Below are positions 12,615 to 16,736 of a DNA stretch of 16,736 nt, one piece after another. This stretch comes from CAYPAU01 sp964408825 (lineage in GTDB: Bacteria; Patescibacteriota; Microgenomatia; Levybacterales; UBA12049), in NCBI GenBank assembly GCA_964408825.1, contig CAYPAU010000016.1, forward strand, positions 1-16,736, given 5' to 3'. Below the pieces are notes generated by a model, which saw nothing but the letters and a program-made list of their open reading frames with translations, was not told the DNA's origin and ran no database searches. How positions within the stretch are numbered: position 1 is the first letter of the stretch; each line of letters starts with the position of its first letter. Made by a program: the position numbers and the translations under genes.

Positions 12615-13985
12615 ATGAGAAATGAGGCAGGAAGAAATTTTGGTATAATTGGCCCCACCCCTGAAGAGATAGAATATTTTTTTTTACAAGATCGCAACAA
12701 AATAAAATCGGCGGAGGCAGTCCTTGTAAGAGAAGGGCTTATTCCTATATCTGCCAAAAGCATTCTTGGTTCTATTTTTGGAGGATTAGTTGCAAAGGCT
12801 CCCTTTATTATCCCCGCTTTTGTCGCTGTAGGAGCAATTGGATTTGTAGCCAGAGGACAGCTTGACAACTCTGATAAACCGGGGACTGATGATGCCGACC
12901 CAACTCCCCAGGCAGAGGAAGGCATATCTAATGAAGGCAGATTTGTTGATCTTCCTTTTCCTCCGGATTCGAAAATGAATCTTCAACAAGCATGGAAAGG
13001 ATTTAATCCCAAGCATTTTGCTATGGATATTATAAGAGGAGAGCTAGACGCTTCGGCGACATGGACTACGTTTCCAGTTCTTGCAGGCGCAGACGGTAAA
13101 GCTTGTGCAAATCCTCCTTCAAGACAGGGAAATGCCGTTTTGATAGACCACGATTTTGATGGAGAAACATACTATGAATACAGCGGGCATTTACTCTCAA
13201 TAGAACCCTCAATTCCAGATTGTGGATCGGGTACAAAGGACATAAAAATGCATGATATTATTGGACAAGCAGGCTCTACCGGAGTTATAGATGATAATGG
13301 ACAGGAGAGATTAGACTGGCCCCATGATCACTGGGCATTTTTTAAAATTGTTGACGGAAAAAGGGTCGACATAGATGTTTTTGATATTTATTCAACCAGA
13401 GAAGATTACCCCAATATTAATGAGCCCCGATATACCAATGGAAAGTTTTGCGGACCCAATACCATTCTCATAGACTGTCCGACCGAGGAGTCCGAACAAA
13501 AACCAGAACCTGTAAAAACTCCCAATGTTGAGCAGGTCACTGTGAGCCAGTGGGATTTATGGAGAACTCCGGAGTTTGAAATTGAGTTTCCCGGAGATTG
13601 GAATGTAATAACTTTAGACATTACTATGTTTGGGTATGATCCAAGTATTTTCGTATTAAGCAATGAAGCTTTTCCGGGCGAAACACTTGAAGAATATGTT
13701 GAAAGGCTAAAGAAGGAGTGGGATGAAAGTTGGTATGAAGAAGTCTTAAGTTTAAAAGAGATGACAACCTATAAAGGCCCTGAAATAAACGGCAATCCTT
13801 CCATTGTCCTTGAATATCCTCTTCATTACACCGATGAATATATTGGAGAGCAAGAAAGAAGGGATTTTATAATCTTACTCGACGGTAAAGCTTGGATATT
13901 CAGGATCGAGGCTGATCCCGGAGAAAGAGATAAATACCAATTGATAATGGAACACATGATGAACTCTTTTAGATTACTTCCGTAG
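12615..13985 (+). CDS. Membrane-anchored M23-like (LytM) peptidase with PsbP-like C-terminal domain
   Basis: Residues 1-48 are cytoplasmic, 49-79 form one membrane anchor (type II, C-terminus outside), and 80-118 are a flexible linker. Residues about 119-270 match an M23/LytM metallopeptidase: HxxxD zinc ligands H134 and D138 (HFAMD), GNAVLIDHD, YSGHL (H192), IIGQAGSTG and the HxH ligand in WPHDHW (H237, H239). Such enzymes cut peptidoglycan peptides. The third zinc ligand is present, so it is probably active. Residues 313-456 (FEIEFPGDWNVITLD..., ending MMNSFRLLP) form a second domain like those in the two lipoproteins that follow. The start lies 7 nt after the ligase stop, so the genes are probably cotranscribed. 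A weak GAGGA sits 14 nt before the ATG, too far to be convincing. Confidence 0.82.
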   Translation: MRNEAGRNFGIIGPTPEEIEYFFLQDRNKIKSAEAVLVREGLIPISAKSILGSIFGGLVAKAPFIIPAFVAVGAIGFVARGQLDNSDKPGTDDADPTPQAEEGISNEGRFVDLPFPPDSKMNLQQAWKGFNPKHFAMDIIRGELDASATWTTFPVLAGADGKACANPPSRQGNAVLIDHDFDGETYYEYSGHLLSIEPSIPDCGSGTKDIKMHDIIGQAGSTGVIDDNGQERLDWPHDHWAFFKIVDGKRVDIDVFDIYSTREDYPNINEPRYTNGKFCGPNTILIDCPTEESEQKPEPVKTPNVEQVTVSQWDLWRTPEFEIEFPGDWNVITLDITMFGYDPSIFVLSNEAFPGETLEEYVERLKKEWDESWYEEVLSLKEMTTYKGPEINGNPSIVLEYPLHYTDEYIGEQERRDFIILLDGKAWIFRIEADPGERDKYQLIMEHMMNSFRLLP

Positions 13986-13996
13986 TCTTTTCCCTA

Positions 13997-14025
13997 TTGA
14001 TTTTGAAAAAGTCTTTTGCTATAGT
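13997..14025 (+). promoter_or_regulatory. Promoter of the first lipoprotein gene, leaderless type
   Basis: TTGATT (13997-14002), a 17-bp spacer and TATAGT (14020-14025), then the ATG at 14033 after 7 nt. The TTG of the -35 box could be misread as the gene start, but the promoter position and the similarity of the N-termini (MGN) of the two lipoproteins support 14033. Confidence 0.75.
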
Positions 14026-14032
14026 TTCGGTT

Positions 14033-14713
14033 ATGGGAAATCCCCGCGAGCAAATTAATTCTGCACCACCCTCTTTGGCTGATTTTATTACGGAGAAGTT
14101 CGGAAATGTAAAATTAAACAGAAGAACACTGCTAGTCGGAGGGGCAACAACTGTCGCTGGATTGGGTCTTGGTTTAGTAATCGGCTGCGGAAGTTCAGAG
14201 AAAAAAGACGGCACGCCTCAGGGAAATGGAGCTTCGGGAAATAACAATGTAGGTGAACAAAGCGGATCCGATGTCGAACTTCAGCCCGGCTGGGAATTGT
14301 TTACCTCAGACAAATTGCCTTATCAAATCGGAATTCCTCCCGGATGGACACAGGAATCTTATCAACCCCGAGAAAATACTGATTCCTTTACCTTCAAGGA
14401 GGAGGATGACTCAACTTCTAGCCTTTCCATATACGCTGAGCCGGTTGAGGTTTCTACCGCGCAAGAATATGCATATCAACAACAAGAAAGGCATCCTGAT
14501 TTCGACACTGTTGATGCCGGATTTATGGTTGAAGGGGTTGGTGTTTACACTGTGCGCGGAGGAAATGAAGCAGTCGGAACTACATTTGAAAGGTATGTTT
14601 TTGTAAAAGACGGTTTGGGATGGAACATCGCTATAAGTGCAAAAGAGGATATTTATTACGATGAAAAGGACGTTCTTCTTAAAGATGCTGTCCAAACCTT
14701 CAGACTCCGATAA
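14033..14713 (+). CDS. Twin-arginine-type lipoprotein with PsbP-like domain (first copy)
   Basis: A 226-aa predicted lipoprotein. A long polar N-region (1-27) leads to NRRTLL (R30-R31), a hydrophobic stretch (VGGATTVAGLGLGLVIG) and lipidation Cys52 (VIGC). This is a Tat-type signal followed by a lipobox, so the protein is probably exported folded and anchored outside by lipid. A Ser/Gly/Asn-rich linker (53-80) precedes a domain (about 85-226) starting LPYQIGIPPGWTQ and ending AVQTFRLR, which resembles the PsbP / DUF1795 type (ligand-binding alpha/beta fold) and the C-terminus of the peptidase upstream. A frame from TTG 13997 would add 12 residues but overlaps the promoter. It is a paralogue of the next gene. 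Confidence 0.8.
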   Translation: MGNPREQINSAPPSLADFITEKFGNVKLNRRTLLVGGATTVAGLGLGLVIGCGSSEKKDGTPQGNGASGNNNVGEQSGSDVELQPGWELFTSDKLPYQIGIPPGWTQESYQPRENTDSFTFKEEDDSTSSLSIYAEPVEVSTAQEYAYQQQERHPDFDTVDAGFMVEGVGVYTVRGGNEAVGTTFERYVFVKDGLGWNIAISAKEDIYYDEKDVLLKDAVQTFRLR

Positions 14714-14735
14714 ATAAACTGCAAATTTTTTTTTC

Positions 14736-14764
14736 TTGATTTTGTAACTTCCGGATGATATATT
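14736..14764 (+). promoter_or_regulatory. Promoter of the second lipoprotein gene, leaderless type
   Basis: TTGATT (14736-14741), a 17-bp spacer and TATATT (14759-14764), with the ATG 7 nt later at 14772. The -35 sequence, spacer and start distance are the same as for the first lipoprotein gene, so the promoter may have been duplicated with the gene. Confidence 0.75.
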
Positions 14765-14771
14765 AGCGGTC

Positions 14772-15422
14772 ATGGGAAATCAACATGAAAAAGGACTTCA
14801 ATTATTAAACCGAAAATTAACTAGGCGAAGTTTATTAATTGCAAGTGGAACTACTGCATTGGGGGTAGCAATTTCTTTATCAATCGGCTGCGAAGGCAGC
14901 GAAAACCCAACTTGGCCTGAATTTACTTCAAAAGATTACCCTTATAGAATTTCTTATCCATCCAATTGGCAAATTTTTCATATCGAAGAGCAGGGATTAA
15001 GCGGGAAGGAATTCGATGAATTCTCAGGAGAGGGACAGGTGATTATAAGTGCGATCTCGACTGGTAATTTAACCCTTGAGGAATATAAAGATCAAGTCAT
15101 TGGAAGACTTAAGGAAAGTATTAGAAAATCGGACAGTCCCGATACTCCAATTTATGACTCTCCCGGAGCAAAGATTGATGGGATCGATGCCTGGACTATA
15201 AGACACCAATTTGATTTCTTGGGCACCGAAAATGAGCAAATATATTATGTCTTTTTAAATCAGGGATTGGCTTGGAGTATTACATTTTCAGCACTTGTGA
15301 CTGAATTTCAAGAAGTTTTGCCTACTTTTTCTAAAATGGTGGACTCCTTCAGATTCCTAAACCGTATCCCTTCCCCACAACAGTCCCCAACTGCTAATCC
15401 GCAAGGTAAATTACCAGTGTAA
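14772..15422 (+). CDS. Twin-arginine-type lipoprotein with PsbP-like domain (second copy)
   Basis: A 216-aa predicted lipoprotein, paralogous to the previous gene. It starts MGN, as the other does, has TRRSLLI (R18-R19), a hydrophobic segment and Cys40 (SIGC; Ser at -3 is less usual than Leu). The mature part (about 48-200) reads FTSKDYPYRISYPSNWQIF at its start and FSKMVDSFRFLN at its end, the same frame of a short N-terminal strand with YP..W and a C-terminal SFR as in the two upstream proteins. A Pro/Gln tail follows. Function is unknown; it is an envelope protein, perhaps a ligand-binding or structural partner of the M23 peptidase encoded two genes before. It has its own promoter. Confidence 0.8.
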   Translation: MGNQHEKGLQLLNRKLTRRSLLIASGTTALGVAISLSIGCEGSENPTWPEFTSKDYPYRISYPSNWQIFHIEEQGLSGKEFDEFSGEGQVIISAISTGNLTLEEYKDQVIGRLKESIRKSDSPDTPIYDSPGAKIDGIDAWTIRHQFDFLGTENEQIYYVFLNQGLAWSITFSALVTEFQEVLPTFSKMVDSFRFLNRIPSPQQSPTANPQGKLPV

Positions 15423-15440
15423 AACTTTTCATGCTATAAT
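15411..15440 (+). promoter_or_regulatory. def promoter, extended -10, leaderless type
   Basis: A perfect TATAAT (15435-15440) with an upstream TG (TGC-TATAAT, extended -10), and a weak TTACCA (15411-15416) 18 bp away. The def ATG is 6 nt after the -10 box. The -35 box overlaps the last codons of the lipoprotein gene. Confidence 0.7.
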
Positions 15441-15446
15441 TTCGTA

Positions 15447-16034
15447 ATGCTTAAGATAATTACGGCTCCATCGGAAATACTTTCCGAAAAAGCTGTCTCT
15501 GTACGGAGAGTTGATGGAGAAACTTTAAAACTTATTGAAGAGATGAAAAAAACACTTCTCTCCGCAGAAGATCCTGAAGGCGTTGGTCTTGCTGCTCCTC
15601 AAGTCGGAAAACCTTTCGCCATTTTTCTGATTAAGCCTACTCCTAAATCACCTATAAAAGTTTTTATTAATCCAAAAATTATCGAGGAGAAAAACCTGCC
15701 TGCTCGCCTCGCAGCGAAGCGGGCCGGCAGGCAAGGTGATAATTCAAATTCCAAAAAAAAGAAAGGACGGACAAAGCTTGAAGGCTGTCTTTCTCTTCCG
15801 GGAATTTGGGGAGAAGTAAAAAGAAACCCTGAGATAACTCTCTCTTTCTTAAACGAGAAGGGCAAAAAACACATAAAAACATTTAAGGGCTTCATAGCCA
15901 CCGTTATTCAGCATGAAGCCGATCATCTAAACGGTATTCTTTTTACAGAAAGAGTTCTTGAGCAAAATGGCACTTTATACAAATCCCACAGAAATGAAAA
16001 AGGCGAAGATGTATTCGAAGAAATCGAGTTATAA
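15447..16034 (+). CDS. def: Peptide deformylase, with repeat-derived insertion
   Basis: Removes the formyl group from the N-terminal methionine of new proteins, as a metal-dependent hydrolase in the cytoplasm. The three family motifs are intact: GVGLAAPQ (45-52), EGCLSLP (112-118, metal ligand C114) and QHEADH (155-160, ligands H156 and H160, catalytic E157). At 195 aa it is a little long. Residues about 83-108 (LPARLAAKRAGRQGDNSNSKKKK), between the second strand region and EGCLS, are not part of the usual fold and are encoded by a GC-rich palindrome, so they are an in-frame insertion in a surface loop. Its TAA overlaps the fmt ATG by one base (TAATG), so the two opposing steps of the formyl-methionine cycle are coupled. 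Confidence 0.97.
   Translation: MLKIITAPSEILSEKAVSVRRVDGETLKLIEEMKKTLLSAEDPEGVGLAAPQVGKPFAIFLIKPTPKSPIKVFINPKIIEEKNLPARLAAKRAGRQGDNSNSKKKKGRTKLEGCLSLPGIWGEVKRNPEITLSFLNEKGKKHIKTFKGFIATVIQHEADHLNGILFTERVLEQNGTLYKSHRNEKGEDVFEEIEL
15695..15731. repeat. GC-rich palindromic repeat inside def
   Basis: CCTGCC (15695-15700) pairs with GGCAGG (15726-15731), GCTCGC (15702-15707) with GCGGGC (15719-15724, one G-T pair), and TCGC (15709-15712) with GCGA (15714-15717). Like the copy in dprA it contains AGCGAAGCGGG. It encodes PARLAAKRAGR of the deformylase loop. Confidence 0.8.
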
Positions 16035-16736
16035 TGAAAACTGTATTTTTCGGCAGCTCAAGTTTTGTCGCACCGGTTTTGGAGGTACTTAAAAAAAACT
16101 TCAATCTCGTCGCTTCGTTTACCTCTCCTGAGCAAAAACTAGAAAAAAAGAATTTAGAAAAACTTAACCCCGATTTATTTGTGGTAGCATCTTTTGGAAA
16201 GATATTGAAAAAAGAAATACTCGATATTCCAAAATACGGAAGTTTAAACATTCACCCGTCTCTTCTACCGAAATACCGCGGGGCCTCCCCTATTCAGTCA
16301 ACAATTTTAGAAGGAGATAAAAAAACAGGAATAACAATTATAAAAATGGATGAAGAAGTGGACCATGGACCAATATTGTTTAAAAAAGAGGTGGAGATAA
16401 ATGACCGAGACACTTTTGAAACTCTGTCAAACAGGCTTTTCAAAATTGGAGCAGACAATCTATATCAAACTATGCAGCAATATATAAAAGGTGGTCTAAA
16501 ACCTGAGGAACAAGACCACCCAAAAGCAACTTTTTCAAAGCTTTTGAAGAAAAATGACGGTTTTATTGATATCGAAAATCCTCCACCTTCATCTCAAATA
16601 GACAGAATGATAAGAGCCTATTTTCCATGGCCCGGAGTTTTTTTTAAAACTAAGCTCGATGAGAAAGAAAAAATTGTCAAGCTCTTGCCGGGGAACAAAA
16701 TTCAAGTCGAAAGCAAAAAACCTATGAGCTATAAAG
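16034..16736 (+). CDS. fmt: Methionyl-tRNA formyltransferase, 3' end outside window
   Basis: Formylates Met-tRNAfMet from 10-formyl-tetrahydrofolate for translation initiation. 234 codons are visible and the gene runs off the window. The catalytic region is clear: NIHPSLLPKYRGASPIQ with N72 and H74, and D110 in DEEVDHGPIL, the counterparts of the Asn/His/Asp triad. The region after AYFPWPG begins the C-terminal domain. Odd feature: N72 corresponds to N106 of the E. coli enzyme, so about 34 residues are missing between the first strand (VFFGSSSFVAPVLEVL) and VVASFGKIL, where other Fmt proteins have the PDRPAGRGKK loop that contacts the tRNA acceptor end. Translation is coupled to def through TAATG. 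Confidence 0.95.
   Translation, partial: MKTVFFGSSSFVAPVLEVLKKNFNLVASFTSPEQKLEKKNLEKLNPDLFVVASFGKILKKEILDIPKYGSLNIHPSLLPKYRGASPIQSTILEGDKKTGITIIKMDEEVDHGPILFKKEVEINDRDTFETLSNRLFKIGADNLYQTMQQYIKGGLKPEEQDHPKATFSKLLKKNDGFIDIENPPPSSQIDRMIRAYFPWPGVFFKTKLDEKEKIVKLLPGNKIQVESKKPMSYK

Noticed and set aside
12644..12649. TATAAT inside the start of the peptidase gene
   Set aside because: No start codon follows at the right distance, and a downstream start would lack the N-terminal residues before the anchor. It is probably a chance match.
12584..12925. 113-codon minus-strand frame opposite the ligase/peptidase junction
   Set aside because: It lies antisense to two genes supported by domains and has no independent support.
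1..16736. CRISPR array, transposase, phage or tRNA genes
   Set aside because: Looked for on both strands. The repeats present are not regularly spaced, and no transposase, integrase or cloverleaf was seen.

Overview
The window looks like a low-GC, tightly packed bacterial genome segment of Candidate Phyla Radiation (Patescibacteria, possibly Microgenomates) type, assembled from a metagenome. This is inferred from the divergent MreB/C/D-PBP2 set, a membrane O-antigen-ligase-like protein fused to TPRs, a four-helix-bundle gene remnant, very short spacers, several families of short repeats that sit in frame inside genes, and a scaffold gap of 10 N. TGA ends the gene at 2016-2549, so the code is not the UGA-glycine code of Gracilibacteria/Absconditabacteria. 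There are no rRNA or tRNA genes and no CRISPR array.

Layout. 1-345 is AT-rich and has no supported gene. 346-2549 holds two unrecognised small proteins (+) and dprA (-). 2552-7266 (-) is a cell-shape operon, mreB > mreC > mreD > PBP2. Its mreC 5' end is damaged at the N gap, and a GC-rich, hairpin-dense island separates mreB from mreC. 7328-7691 (-) is a frameshifted four-helix-bundle (23S IVP-type) pseudogene. 7783-9261 (+) is a two-domain cytoplasmic protein of unknown function. 9408-9991 (+) is a DUF6883/DUF4926-like gene pair bracketed by two imperfect 60-bp direct repeats. 10238-15422 (+) is an envelope cluster: O-antigen ligase/TPR protein, membrane-anchored M23-like peptidase, and two twin-arginine-type lipoproteins. 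The peptidase C-terminus and both lipoproteins seem to share one PsbP-like domain. 15447-16736 (+) is def followed by fmt (cut by the window edge), the N-formyl-methionine cycle.

Two patterns run across the whole window. First, many genes start 6-8 nt after a good -10 box (346, 2016, 14033, 14772, 15447, 9408 and probably dprA, mreC and 7783), so their mRNAs should be leaderless; a clear Shine-Dalgarno appears only at internal gene 9761. Second, short repeats of at least three kinds (AT-rich TTTGAAATTT-type, GC-rich AGCGAAGCGGG-type palindromes, and CCCGATT/AATCGGG-type) occur both between genes and as in-frame insertions in dprA, PBP2, mreB, the ligase and def.
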